Assembly (NCBI GenBank): GCA_964459995.1
Contig: CAYWOR010000008.1
Location: forward strand, 87,725-151,724
From: CAZSHG01 sp964459995
GTDB taxonomy: Bacteria > UBP14 > UBA6098
Length of the DNA: 64,000 nucleotides
Direction: 5' to 3'
Each line of letters starts with the position of its first letter. The stretch's first letter is position 1. Made by a program: the position numbers and the translations under genes. This document shows, one piece after another, positions 8,785 to 18,317 of this stretch. The notes below the pieces were generated by a model. The model was given only the letters and a program-made list of their open reading frames with translations, searched no databases and had not been told where the DNA came from.

Positions 8785-9975
8785 GTGGAATTCGAACTTG
8801 ACGATCGTATCATTATGCACGTTGATATGGACGCCTACTATGCGTCCGTAGAGGAGCTGGATAACCCCTCTCTTCGCGGGAAGCCAGTAATTGTTGGTGC
8901 TAAACCGGAAGACGGAAGGGGAGTTGTCAGTGCGGCAAATTACATCGCGAGGAAGTTCGGCGTCCACTCTGCCCAGCCGGTTGGCGAGGCCTACAAACTC
9001 TGCCCGCATGGATTTTTTATCTATCCCAGATTCGCCCGATATAAAGAGATATCAGATAAAGTCTTCGAGATTCTCCGCTCTGTTAGCCCCTATGTCGAGC
9101 CGCTTTCAATCGACGAGGCTTTTGTCGATTTAACAGGCACACAAAGACTACTCGGAAACCCGATCGAAACCGCGCGTAATGTGAAAAAAAGAATACTTGA
9201 AACCACTGGCCTGGTCGCCTCGATAGGTCTCGCTCCGAATAAGTTTCTCGCGAAAATAGCATCCGACCACGATAAGCCGGATGGCTTCGTTGTAATCGAA
9301 AAGGACAAAGTGCGCGAATTCCTCGACAAGTTGCCAATCCGTGACTTATGGGGTGTGGGGCCATCGACACAGAAAACACTTGAAAACATAGGCATCTGTA
9401 CTGTGAAAGAACTTTCGCAGATGCCGATAGAATTCCTCAAAAAAAGACTTGGCGATTACGGAGTCCAGCTTTGGCGGCTTTCTCAAGGAATCGACGACAG
9501 GTCAGTCAACACCGAAGGCGACCGAAGAGGGATATCAAAAGAAACAACATATAATAAAGATGTTACCGACATTGACCGCAAAAAGTCAACTCTGCGCTAT
9601 CTATCAGATAGACTGTCCGCAAGAATGCGAGATAAGGGGCTTTCCGGAAGGACGATTACCGTCAAGATTCGATACACCGGTTTTGTTACAATTTCACGCT
9701 CAAATACCCTGTCAAGGCCGATATCCACTTCTGATGAGCTTTATCGCGAAGCATTGAAACTCGCCCTTCCAGAGCTTGAAGGCTCGATTCGGTTGCTTGG
9801 GATTAGAATAAGCCATTTAACCGGCGATGAAGGCGAACAGCTCGATCTATTCGGCAATAATGAGACCGAGAAGGCAAAAAAACTCGAAAAAGCCCTCGAC
9901 TCTATTCACGACAAGTTTGGCAATAAATCTATCGACCGCGCGAAATCCATTCGTGACCGCAAAGAGCGCGAATAG
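8785..9975 (+). CDS. dinB: DNA polymerase IV (Y-family translesion polymerase)
   Basis: Error-prone lesion-bypass polymerase. Metal-binding motif I is HVDMDAYYASVE (residues 12-23, D14) and the catalytic LSIDEAFVDLTG lies near residues 108-119. The GLAPNKFLAKIASD segment and the helix-hairpin-helix region (LWGVGPSTQKTLENIG) follow in the usual order. Residues 352-356 (QLDLF) form a textbook beta-clamp-binding motif near the C-terminus. The 396-residue length is slightly above the E. coli enzyme. The start is GTG at 8785 with AAAGGC upstream; an ATG at 8815 is an alternative but would remove residues before motif I. The gene converges on mtnA with one base between the stop codons. No LexA box was identified. 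Confidence 0.96.
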   Translation: MEFELDDRIIMHVDMDAYYASVEELDNPSLRGKPVIVGAKPEDGRGVVSAANYIARKFGVHSAQPVGEAYKLCPHGFFIYPRFARYKEISDKVFEILRSVSPYVEPLSIDEAFVDLTGTQRLLGNPIETARNVKKRILETTGLVASIGLAPNKFLAKIASDHDKPDGFVVIEKDKVREFLDKLPIRDLWGVGPSTQKTLENIGICTVKELSQMPIEFLKKRLGDYGVQLWRLSQGIDDRSVNTEGDRRGISKETTYNKDVTDIDRKKSTLRYLSDRLSARMRDKGLSGRTITVKIRYTGFVTISRSNTLSRPISTSDELYREALKLALPELEGSIRLLGIRISHLTGDEGEQLDLFGNNETEKAKKLEKALDSIHDKFGNKSIDRAKSIRDRKERE

Positions 9976-9976
9976 A

Positions 9977-11032
9977 CTATGCGAAACGATTGGGCGGCAC
10001 AAAAAACCCTTCTTCCGTTATAATTGCCGTGATCAATTCCGCCGGAGTAACATCGAATGCCGGATTAACCGCATCGGAATAGGGGCATGCCCATTTATTC
10101 TCGCCCCATCCGTGGATTTCATCCATATGCCGTTGTTCCACAATTATTTCTGAACCACTTGCCATCGATTGATCAATTGTGCTCCTCGGTGCGGCAATAT
10201 AAAAGGGGATTTTGAAATGTGAACATAGAACTGCAAGATTCAATGTCCCGATTTTGTTTGCTGTATCACCATTTGCGGCGATTCTGTCCGCTCCAGTGAT
10301 TACTGCGTCCACTAAACCACTTTGCATAAGACTCGCGGCTGTGTTATCGCAGATAATGCTATGCGGAATACCCAGCCGATGAAGTTCCCATGCAGTAAGC
10401 CGCGCTCCCTGAAGCAGAGGCCTCGTCTCATCTACCCAGACTTTCTCGATATATTCTCTTTCGAAAGCTGTATGTATCGCTCCAAGCGCGGTGCCTATCC
10501 CGCCGGTGGCCAAAACACCGGTGTTGCAGTGCGTGAGCACCCTCTTCGCATTCTTCAAAAGCTCTGCGCCGAAATCCCCAATTCGCAGACATGACTCGCG
10601 CTCTTCCCGATGAATCGCGAAAGCTTCATCCTCGATTGCCCGCAAAAGCTCATCAGAACCACTACCTGCATGTTCTTGAACAACCCTGTCTATTCTCTCC
10701 AATGTTCCGAAAAGATTTCTGGCGGTTGGACGTGTCTCTGCTATCAAACGTCGAACACGAGCGAATTTGGCGAATTGTTCCTCGGCATTGTCATACGAAG
10801 ACAATATTTCTCTCATACCAACCAATACACCATACCCGGCAACAATCCCAAGTAATGGCGCTCCACGAACCGCCAGCGTAACAATTGCATCAAGCACTGG
10901 AGACAGGGTTTTTATCTCCAGCCAAACCTCTTCACGCGGCAACTCGCGTTGATCGAGCAAGCGGAGGATTCCATTCGAGTATTCAACAGGTTCAATTGCA
11001 GGTAGCATATTATCCATCTCTATACTATCCAT
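9977..11032 (-). CDS. mtnA: Methylthioribose-1-phosphate isomerase
   Basis: Isomerises 5-methylthioribose-1-phosphate to 5-methylthioribulose-1-phosphate in methionine salvage; the family is related to eIF2B. Landmarks are RGAPLLGIVAGYG, the catalytic cysteine in THCNTGVLATGGIGTALG, VDETRPLLQGARLTAWEL, and the catalytic aspartate in TGADRIAANGDTANKIGT, followed by PFDVT-like VNPAFDVTPAELITAIITE. The 351-residue length is typical. The start could also be one of two nearby in-frame ATGs (codons 6 and 9). It lies 62 bp downstream of a giant secreted-protein gene on the same strand, which may only reflect compact packing. No other Mtn gene is in the window. Confidence 0.95.
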   Translation of the reverse strand: MDSIEMDNMLPAIEPVEYSNGILRLLDQRELPREEVWLEIKTLSPVLDAIVTLAVRGAPLLGIVAGYGVLVGMREILSSYDNAEEQFAKFARVRRLIAETRPTARNLFGTLERIDRVVQEHAGSGSDELLRAIEDEAFAIHREERESCLRIGDFGAELLKNAKRVLTHCNTGVLATGGIGTALGAIHTAFEREYIEKVWVDETRPLLQGARLTAWELHRLGIPHSIICDNTAASLMQSGLVDAVITGADRIAANGDTANKIGTLNLAVLCSHFKIPFYIAAPRSTIDQSMASGSEIIVEQRHMDEIHGWGENKWACPYSDAVNPAFDVTPAELITAIITEEGFFVPPNRFA

Positions 11033-11094
11033 TATATAATAAAATTTATATAATAATAAACATTAAATAAATAGAATAACTAATTATGATATAA

Positions 11095-14000
11095 CTACTT
11101 AATTAGCATTATTTTCGTGCTTCTCGATGTCTCGCCGAAATTCACCCTAACGAAATATAACCCCGAGGAAACCTCTCTGCCGCTTTCGTCGAGACCGCCC
11201 CAAAGGATACGCGATATTCCAGCAGTGCAATTCTGCGAAATCGAAACAACTCTGCGACCCATAATATCGAAAATCTGCGCCGAAACTTCACCTGCAGTCG
11301 GCAGAGCGACTACAATCTCTGTTCGCGCATTGAAAGGATTAGGCACGCACCCGATAACCTCGAATTTACACGGAAGTTCTTGCGTGATGGCCTTCAGAGA
11401 ATATGCTCCAACCTCAAGCAAGAGAATTTCACCATCGTTCAATATTCGCTCATCAATGGCTATTGAAACTCCAAGCGGAATCGAAAGCTCTACCTGGGCA
11501 TCTCTCTCAACGACCAAAGTCCACTCGCCAATTGAAGACATCGACTTGCTCAATGCAAACCCATCTTCGAGAAGATATGCCGAGTGCTGATTGCCACCAG
11601 GGCTTTGGGGTGGTATTGCAATATCCCCAACAGAAATACCCTCAGAACTATTCGGGCTATAGGCAAGCACCAATCTTGAACCGTCCTCGATTAAGTCGAT
11701 GGCTACTTCCCAATCAGTTTTTGCCGGAACAACCTCTCGGCTTCGATATGCAGAAGGTGCGTGAACTACGCCAGTTCCGGTGGCAAGCGCCCAATAACCT
11801 TTTCCCGGAAGTATCGAATCGGTGGCGAAATAGGTTTCGCCATCCCAGCCCCAAATTGGCGGAACAAATAAACCTGAAGGCTCAGTCGCTAACTCCGAGA
11901 CAGACATTGGCGAACCTATTGCACCAATAATGTTCCAACCTCTGAATAACTGCCTTCGATAGCCACTCAATGGGCTTCCAGCCGCCATAAAAGAAACGGC
12001 GCGATGCACGAAAACCCAGTAGCCATAGCCATCCCTTATTTCGTCGGCGAACTCGTATGCCGAAGCTGGCGTATTATAATTGAACACCCCATATTCGCTC
12101 GGGAAAACCTCCTCAGCAGACATTCCGGCCGGTAAAACAGGCATACTCACAAGATTCCAGCCGGATTCGAGATAGAGTGTATCCGGTTGCATCGATGGAA
12201 GCGTCCACTCGATTAGAAGCGTGTCATTCGAGCCAAAATAGGCCATAGATTCGCGTTTCATATCGACAAGGCTATCCAATCGGAACTCACCCTCAGGAAG
12301 AGCGATTGGATTCCACCTCGCCACTCCATTAGGCTCTTCGCGGGTTACAAGATGCCATCTTACCGTTGGAGACGGCGCACGAACATCCCGCCTTAGCCCG
12401 AAAATATGAGGATATCCAGCATCGTCCAGCTCGAACCAGCCGTCAACCATCCAATCCGGAGGGGGGACATAGAATTGGTCGAGGCCGGGATTGAAAGCAT
12501 CCGTGCCGCCGAAAGTTGCGCCGAAAGTTACTGTGTTATCAGCAGAAGCGGGGGTCGAGGTTCTATTCAGATGAATATCGCAGAAGAAAACCTGCGGCGA
12601 TAGTGTTACCACAAAGAAACCATCTGTCCAGCTGACCATCGGATAACCCGCGTTGAAAGCGAATTCGCGTATTTCGATATCGCAATATCGCCCTCCGATG
12701 GCATTACATGGAACAACAGCTTTTAAATAGAGCAGAATTCCACCGCCCGATAACCCGCTGATGCCACTTCCGCCAATCTCTGCGTATATCTCGCCACTCG
12801 AAAGGTCAATATAAATACTATCGACAGACCAACCTGCTGTGATACTGCCCAAAGTTACGATGCCCAGGGGCGTCAGAACTGAAGTGTTGATCCTAAAACG
12901 CATACTCGCGCTCTCGAGAAGAGTAAACTCCATCTCGTCGATTTCCAAAGGTATGAGCACGGTATCGCATGGCGCACCCGACATCACGGGGAACGAAACC
13001 AACCGCTCTAAAGTTGCCAGATAGAAAGACCAGCAGGAGTCCGGCATCACATTAGGGGGACAGTATTCGTAGTCCGGATTATCGAAAATTCCCCCCACAC
13101 AAACAGTAACATCCCCATCCCAAAAGCTAAAAAGACTGTCGATTCGGAAATAGGTCGTATCGCCGTAACTCCATATTGGTGTTGATATTACTGCAGTGTC
13201 GCTATCGAGCAAAACCGAAATATGACCTATCGATGAAACATCGATGCCGGCGAAGTCGTCCCAAATTCTTCCGAAAATCTCGAATTCGTTTACAAGAATG
13301 GTATCGCCGTTCGCCGGAAAATGCTCGATTATCGCAGGTGGCCTTGAATCGACATAAAAAGTGCATGGCGGTGTGTAACCTACACAATTCCATATGTTTT
13401 TATAAGATGGATAGGCGAATAAGATCGTATCCCCGTGGCCGAAAGGTGTTATCGGACTGTAAATCAGACTATCCGAGGAGTAAGTTACTTCTGCGCGGTT
13501 AACAGTGTCTCCATTGACTGTGAAAACATAATTCATAAGGTTTAAAGCCCCATATATTGGGTTCTCGAAATAACCGATGATTTGCTGATTCACACAAGAG
13601 GTTATTCCACCGCAGAATTCGGGCTTAACTGGCACAATTTCAGGTTGACAAAAACTCAGATATGAAGTGTCATCCGAGCCAAGATATTCCGCCCCAAATG
13701 TAACATCGACAGATAGTTCTATCGAATCGATGCAATAGAAATTCGTCATATATCGGAATTCATAACAGCAGGGCACACCGGCAATTGCTTCCGCCAACTC
13801 GCCGACCATTGTGCTGTAGTCCGAACTCAGAAGATCGCTCCATATTCCACCGGTCGATTCGGCAAGCTCGCGATAACCCGTGTAATACTGCCTGTCTGGG
13901 CTATCCCCCGAAGCTGGATACCACTCGAAATTTGAATCCTCGGGACATACGGCGAAGAAAGTTACAGACTCCGCAAGGCAATAGTCCATAATTTTGTAGA

Positions 14001-14703
14001 GCGAGGAGTCCTCCTCGTCGAAAAAGGGGACACATGGCGCGGTTTCGACCTGAACCTCTTCATCGGTGAACATGACCGCGTTCTTTTTGCATCCCGAACG
14101 CCAGTCGAGAGTGTCTATCGCCCACCAAAGCGCTCCGAATTGGTCTTCCCAGCCGCTACCGCGAAGGCTCCACGGCAAATCGAAATACATTTGAACGGCT
14201 TCGAGAAGGTGATTCACCTCGGCTGTAGATGTCGCCCAAATATCCGTGCCCGTAGTTCCGGCCGGGGCGGAAAAATCTGTGTGGACAAGCTTTCTGACAC
14301 CGCCTATATGCTCAGGACAACCGTTGAAAACAGCCATCGCAACACGGTAATCCAGACCCGCTAGTGGTGAGGCAAAATCCGAAAGTGCCGCCTCGAAAGA
14401 ATCGACCTTGTCATCCATCGAGCCGGAGAGGTCGAACAGAAGCACAATATCGGAACAAGAGCCTTCACATTCGTTGAGTTTTGTTATCCGCGGCGGCAAC
14501 ACCGGATCGCCATTTTCTGCAAAATGGAAATTGGACATAAACAGGTCGGGAACATGCCACCCGAAAGAGTCCATAACACAAACTGTAACATTAAGATTCA
14601 TACAATCTGTATCTTTTACCAGATCATCGAAATAGACATTCCCAGTTTGGGCAATCGCGACGGTTAGGCATAGAATTACTGCCAAAAAAAGGCGAATATT
14701 CAT
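11095..14703 (-). CDS. Giant secreted VWA-domain protein with PNPF sorting domain
   Basis: A 1202-residue exported protein with a signal peptide at residues 1-19. A von Willebrand A domain spans about 83-320, with MIDAS residues D91, S93 and S95 in DLSGSMDD. An Ig-like stretch follows, then a cohesin-like region (about 570-745, CDTVLIPLEID), then the WNLVSMP and GWNIIGAIGS module (about 850-990) shared with the 1062-residue protein at 1121-4309. The C-terminal 85 residues are a FlgD/T9SS-type sorting domain (VPNPFNARTE, then IMGRRV, SSGLYFVRV and KIMLIK). The ATG is preceded by GGAG at good spacing. It is the last of four consecutive giant genes. A cell-surface adhesive or binding role is inferred. 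Confidence 0.85.
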   Translation of the reverse strand: MNIRLFLAVILCLTVAIAQTGNVYFDDLVKDTDCMNLNVTVCVMDSFGWHVPDLFMSNFHFAENGDPVLPPRITKLNECEGSCSDIVLLFDLSGSMDDKVDSFEAALSDFASPLAGLDYRVAMAVFNGCPEHIGGVRKLVHTDFSAPAGTTGTDIWATSTAEVNHLLEAVQMYFDLPWSLRGSGWEDQFGALWWAIDTLDWRSGCKKNAVMFTDEEVQVETAPCVPFFDEEDSSLYKIMDYCLAESVTFFAVCPEDSNFEWYPASGDSPDRQYYTGYRELAESTGGIWSDLLSSDYSTMVGELAEAIAGVPCCYEFRYMTNFYCIDSIELSVDVTFGAEYLGSDDTSYLSFCQPEIVPVKPEFCGGITSCVNQQIIGYFENPIYGALNLMNYVFTVNGDTVNRAEVTYSSDSLIYSPITPFGHGDTILFAYPSYKNIWNCVGYTPPCTFYVDSRPPAIIEHFPANGDTILVNEFEIFGRIWDDFAGIDVSSIGHISVLLDSDTAVISTPIWSYGDTTYFRIDSLFSFWDGDVTVCVGGIFDNPDYEYCPPNVMPDSCWSFYLATLERLVSFPVMSGAPCDTVLIPLEIDEMEFTLLESASMRFRINTSVLTPLGIVTLGSITAGWSVDSIYIDLSSGEIYAEIGGSGISGLSGGGILLYLKAVVPCNAIGGRYCDIEIREFAFNAGYPMVSWTDGFFVVTLSPQVFFCDIHLNRTSTPASADNTVTFGATFGGTDAFNPGLDQFYVPPPDWMVDGWFELDDAGYPHIFGLRRDVRAPSPTVRWHLVTREEPNGVARWNPIALPEGEFRLDSLVDMKRESMAYFGSNDTLLIEWTLPSMQPDTLYLESGWNLVSMPVLPAGMSAEEVFPSEYGVFNYNTPASAYEFADEIRDGYGYWVFVHRAVSFMAAGSPLSGYRRQLFRGWNIIGAIGSPMSVSELATEPSGLFVPPIWGWDGETYFATDSILPGKGYWALATGTGVVHAPSAYRSREVVPAKTDWEVAIDLIEDGSRLVLAYSPNSSEGISVGDIAIPPQSPGGNQHSAYLLEDGFALSKSMSSIGEWTLVVERDAQVELSIPLGVSIAIDERILNDGEILLLEVGAYSLKAITQELPCKFEVIGCVPNPFNARTEIVVALPTAGEVSAQIFDIMGRRVVSISQNCTAGISRILWGGLDESGREVSSGLYFVRVNFGETSRSTKIMLIK

Positions 14704-14738
14704 ATTATCTCCAGTATAACTTATTTATTACTAAGTAG

Positions 14739-17700
14739 TTAACGTGCTAAAATTACAGTGCCATTGCAAATAATCTTATTATCTTGTTTTATGATATATA
14801 GATATAATCCTTCTGGCGCAGATTTGCCCGTGTTATCCCGACCATCCCAACTTCGTTGAATTAAATCCTCTATGGCCGATATAGGGTTAATTTCACGGCG
14901 ATAAATCTCCCTGTTACGGACATCGTAAATTACAAGCTCGCCAGATGATGTATACATATGAGGGAAATTGAATACAGCGATAGGGTTAACCTCGTCGCCG
15001 TCCGGAGTGAAAGGATTCGGGAAAACCAGACAAGCCACCTCAGGCTCTACAATAAAGCTATCTATGGCGATGCCGCAGTTGGGAGCGCAATAATCGGGAG
15101 AATCGCAGGCGCGAACCTCGACAACTATCGTATCGCCCGGATTGTAGAGATTGCCAGCCGTTTCGGGGTTATAGATCAGCATCCAAATTCCATCGCCGAT
15201 TTCACTTATTCCCGCGGGAGGGAAACCGATTGAATCGCCATCAACCCAAAACGAGACCGATTCGACATCGAGGCCGGAAGCAAGTTCCGTTATGCGCACA
15301 TCGATTTCTGCGGCGAGATTCTGAATCCATCTGTTCAAGCCCATCTGTGGGTTAATAAACTCGATTGCAGGCGAATCGTAATCGAGCCAAAAACTGAATT
15401 CGAGTGGATAATTGGCATAGTTCTGCCCAAGAACATCTTCCGCTCGAACAAGCCGCACATTCGCCTGATTTGTGCCGTGCCACCATCCGGAATCCGGTGC
15501 CCACACGAGGTAACTGCTGTCTGCATCCCAATATAGCTCTTCTTCAGCTGTTGTATGGATAGTGCCGTTTATTTCGAGCTGGAAAGACATCGGATTTATC
15601 GGCGCTTCAGCGGTTACATAAAGGATAATACTCTGATCAGGGCAAGCGCTGTAAGTGTTCGGCGAGGGATGTATTAATATAGCTACAGGTTCTTCTGCTG
15701 AAACTACAAAGAACCAACAGGTGTGCGGTGTTCGGTTAGGCCCGCAGAACATGGTGTCTTCGACAGAGTCAGTCATCCCCCAGAGACATACTTCGATAGT
15801 ATCTCCGGGAAGAATAGTCCCCTCCAATCCGGAAAAGAAAATAGTATCGGGATCAACACCGTCGAAACGAAGAACGACGTCATAACTCGTTATCGGATTG
15901 CCATTTATCGAGATCGATGTGTTTTCTGCGATCACACTCGACGGTTTGATATTCATAAAATCATCAGCCATCACCGCAAAGATGTTATTAAGATCAGAAT
16001 AGGACACAAAGGCGCGGTGATTCGGAACGACTTCGATAGTATCCGGCGGACGGTCATCGATGATCATCGAGCATGGGGGAGTAGCGACTAAACAACCGAG
16101 GTCGTTCATAACATTTTCGAGCCAGAAAACAACCGTATCGCCATGGCCATAAAGCGGATTCGGCATATAGAAAAGCCCGCCGAAGAACTCATTCCCTTCA
16201 TAAGTTAGACGAGCATCGTCCAGAGCAATATCCTCCGGTGCTTGAAAACGCGATTCAATGTGAAGCCTGAACGCTGTAGTGTCTATTTGATAGCTCGTGC
16301 TCGAGATGCTGTCACCGGAGACATTATATATGATGTCCTGTCCCGTAGCAGTCCAAACGATTCCGGTGGTGTCGCTTGGGCCGCAGGATATTACCCTTCC
16401 GCAGAAGGCCGGCCTGACAATATCCGCAACTGGGCGATTACTGCAAAAAGGTGTCCAGAGAGTTTTCTCGATACGATGGTTATTCACCACAAGCGAATTA
16501 ACGCAAGTTAGATGTATCCAGAAATTAAGTTCGAGTGAATCGCAATCGGGATTGATTTCGAGCCTATAGGTGATTGTCGTGTCGGATTCGGGCAGAAGAT
16601 CGCCAAGATAAGTGGTATCCTGGCCGCTAATATAGTTAAGGCAATCCGAATTCGTAATCCATTCGAGGATTCCCTTTGCCCCCCAAGCTACAGTTTCGCA
16701 AGTGGGGTTCCAATAAGTAACATCGAAGGTCAGCTCGCCGATAGTGTCGCATGCGGCACAGACAATCGGTTGTCCGCGAAGCTGAGGGCCGGGGATAATC
16801 TCGAGTCCGCATCGAATAACCCTCTGCGCGCGCCAAATATTGTCTATCTTCCAGTGCTGATTCGATACAGCTTCTGTATCGAGTCGAAGGTTATCGTCGA
16901 TGTTAGTGTAATAGTATGACCCCGTATTCCAAACCCTTCTGACAGGATTCCAATTATAATCGTCACCGTAAATGTAAACACCCTTTGTTCCAGATGAACT
17001 TCCCTGATATGTGCTCACAGCGAATTCCGCGTGGCAGTCGTTATCCATATCAGCGATTGCAACAAAACGATTCGGGTCCGGATTCGGGCTGGCAGTGAAA
17101 TCGTCGAACTCGGTCCAGAAAACCCCCGAAGAACCGTCGAAGACAATAAACTCGCCAGCCATATTGTAACTGCAAAGGTCGATAATCCCGTCGCAATTCA
17201 AATCCGCGCCGGACATAGAAATAATCTCGCCTTCATTGAAGAAAGGTGTCTGCCAGACAACAGAACCGTCCCTTCTAACAACTGTAACACGACAGTAGAT
17301 AGTGGAAGTCGGGCTTGCCGGGTTTCGCACATGATTGACCGCGAAAGCAATTTCCGGCCCCGGCGATGAGAGATCGAAATCTCCGATTACGGGACATTCG
17401 TAATGAGTATAAAGTGTCGAGTTGGAAATCTCGATATAGAGTGTGTCCACCCGACTACCGTCGAAGGAATATACAAGCAAATGATAGGGATAAGTCGGAG
17501 AAGTGCCGACATATCCGCATACTATCTCGGCGTTGCCGTCGAGGGTGATATCGGCAACCCCCGGAATACCCCCGGGAGCGCGCCAAAGTTCCCTTCCAAT
17601 GTTGTCCCATACACATATCTCGACATCGCCCACCGAGCCGTTGGTGAGAGCGCAGATAAGCTCATTCCTGCCGTTGTTGTATATATCCTCGCAAATCATC

Positions 17701-18290
17701 GAGCCGAATGCTCTCTTATTAAGCGGTATTCTGAACTGCTCCGCGTTGGTTAGAGCATCGAGCACAACAATATTGTAATTTGTCGAAGTATAATTCTGTT
17801 GTGTAATAACTTCGATTCTGCCGTCGCCGGTGTAATCAGCGAGAACAAGCTCATGTCCGCATGTTCCGGTGTAGAAAGTGCCCATTAGGTCGATTTGCCA
17901 TTTCACATCGCCCGTGGGGCCATCGAGGCAGATGGTTCCCATTCCGCCCGGAGAATCGAAATAGACATTAAGATAAATTTCAGCTATACCGTTGCCGTCA
18001 ACATCGGCCAAAAATGGTGTCCAACAGGCTCTGCCGTATCTTCTATCCCACAAAGTGGTTATTGTGCTGTCTGCATTGATCCTGATTGCTCGAACACGTC
18101 CATCGCTGGTCGAGGTTGTCCGCGAGGCAATGACTATTTCCGGCCAACCGTCGCCATCAATATCACCGACAACGGGCGAAAAGGGAATGGTCGTTGTCCC
18201 AAAATCAATGAAATGCTCCACAGCACCGGCACCAAATACAACTACCGGTAAAAGAAAAGTGATGATAGTGAACACTTTTTTAATTGACAT
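14739..18290 (-). CDS. Giant secreted VCBS/FG-GAP propeller protein with C-terminal sorting domain
   Basis: 1183 residues with a signal peptide at about 1-22. Residues about 25-470 hold repeated FG-GAP/VCBS blades (VVGDIDGDGWPEIVIAS, ADVDGNGIAEIY, ADYTGDGRIEVITQ), which predict a calcium-binding beta-propeller. Ig-like modules follow. About 870-1085 is one copy of the two-part Ig-like unit found ten times in the protein at 21728-29887. The last 100 residues (ACLVFPNPFTPDGDEVN, then IYDVRNREIYRREI, ending GTVILAR) are a gliding-motility or T9SS-type-B-like domain shared by three neighbouring genes. It lies 27 bp after the stop of the gene at 18318 and 35 bp before the next gene. Its exact role is unknown; export to the cell surface is inferred. 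Confidence 0.85.
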   Translation of the reverse strand: MSIKKVFTIITFLLPVVVFGAGAVEHFIDFGTTTIPFSPVVGDIDGDGWPEIVIASRTTSTSDGRVRAIRINADSTITTLWDRRYGRACWTPFLADVDGNGIAEIYLNVYFDSPGGMGTICLDGPTGDVKWQIDLMGTFYTGTCGHELVLADYTGDGRIEVITQQNYTSTNYNIVVLDALTNAEQFRIPLNKRAFGSMICEDIYNNGRNELICALTNGSVGDVEICVWDNIGRELWRAPGGIPGVADITLDGNAEIVCGYVGTSPTYPYHLLVYSFDGSRVDTLYIEISNSTLYTHYECPVIGDFDLSSPGPEIAFAVNHVRNPASPTSTIYCRVTVVRRDGSVVWQTPFFNEGEIISMSGADLNCDGIIDLCSYNMAGEFIVFDGSSGVFWTEFDDFTASPNPDPNRFVAIADMDNDCHAEFAVSTYQGSSSGTKGVYIYGDDYNWNPVRRVWNTGSYYYTNIDDNLRLDTEAVSNQHWKIDNIWRAQRVIRCGLEIIPGPQLRGQPIVCAACDTIGELTFDVTYWNPTCETVAWGAKGILEWITNSDCLNYISGQDTTYLGDLLPESDTTITYRLEINPDCDSLELNFWIHLTCVNSLVVNNHRIEKTLWTPFCSNRPVADIVRPAFCGRVISCGPSDTTGIVWTATGQDIIYNVSGDSISSTSYQIDTTAFRLHIESRFQAPEDIALDDARLTYEGNEFFGGLFYMPNPLYGHGDTVVFWLENVMNDLGCLVATPPCSMIIDDRPPDTIEVVPNHRAFVSYSDLNNIFAVMADDFMNIKPSSVIAENTSISINGNPITSYDVVLRFDGVDPDTIFFSGLEGTILPGDTIEVCLWGMTDSVEDTMFCGPNRTPHTCWFFVVSAEEPVAILIHPSPNTYSACPDQSIILYVTAEAPINPMSFQLEINGTIHTTAEEELYWDADSSYLVWAPDSGWWHGTNQANVRLVRAEDVLGQNYANYPLEFSFWLDYDSPAIEFINPQMGLNRWIQNLAAEIDVRITELASGLDVESVSFWVDGDSIGFPPAGISEIGDGIWMLIYNPETAGNLYNPGDTIVVEVRACDSPDYCAPNCGIAIDSFIVEPEVACLVFPNPFTPDGDEVNPIAVFNFPHMYTSSGELVIYDVRNREIYRREINPISAIEDLIQRSWDGRDNTGKSAPEGLYLYIIKQDNKIICNGTVILAR

Positions 18291-18317
18291 AAAAACCCCA
18301 TATAATTTCGAAAAACT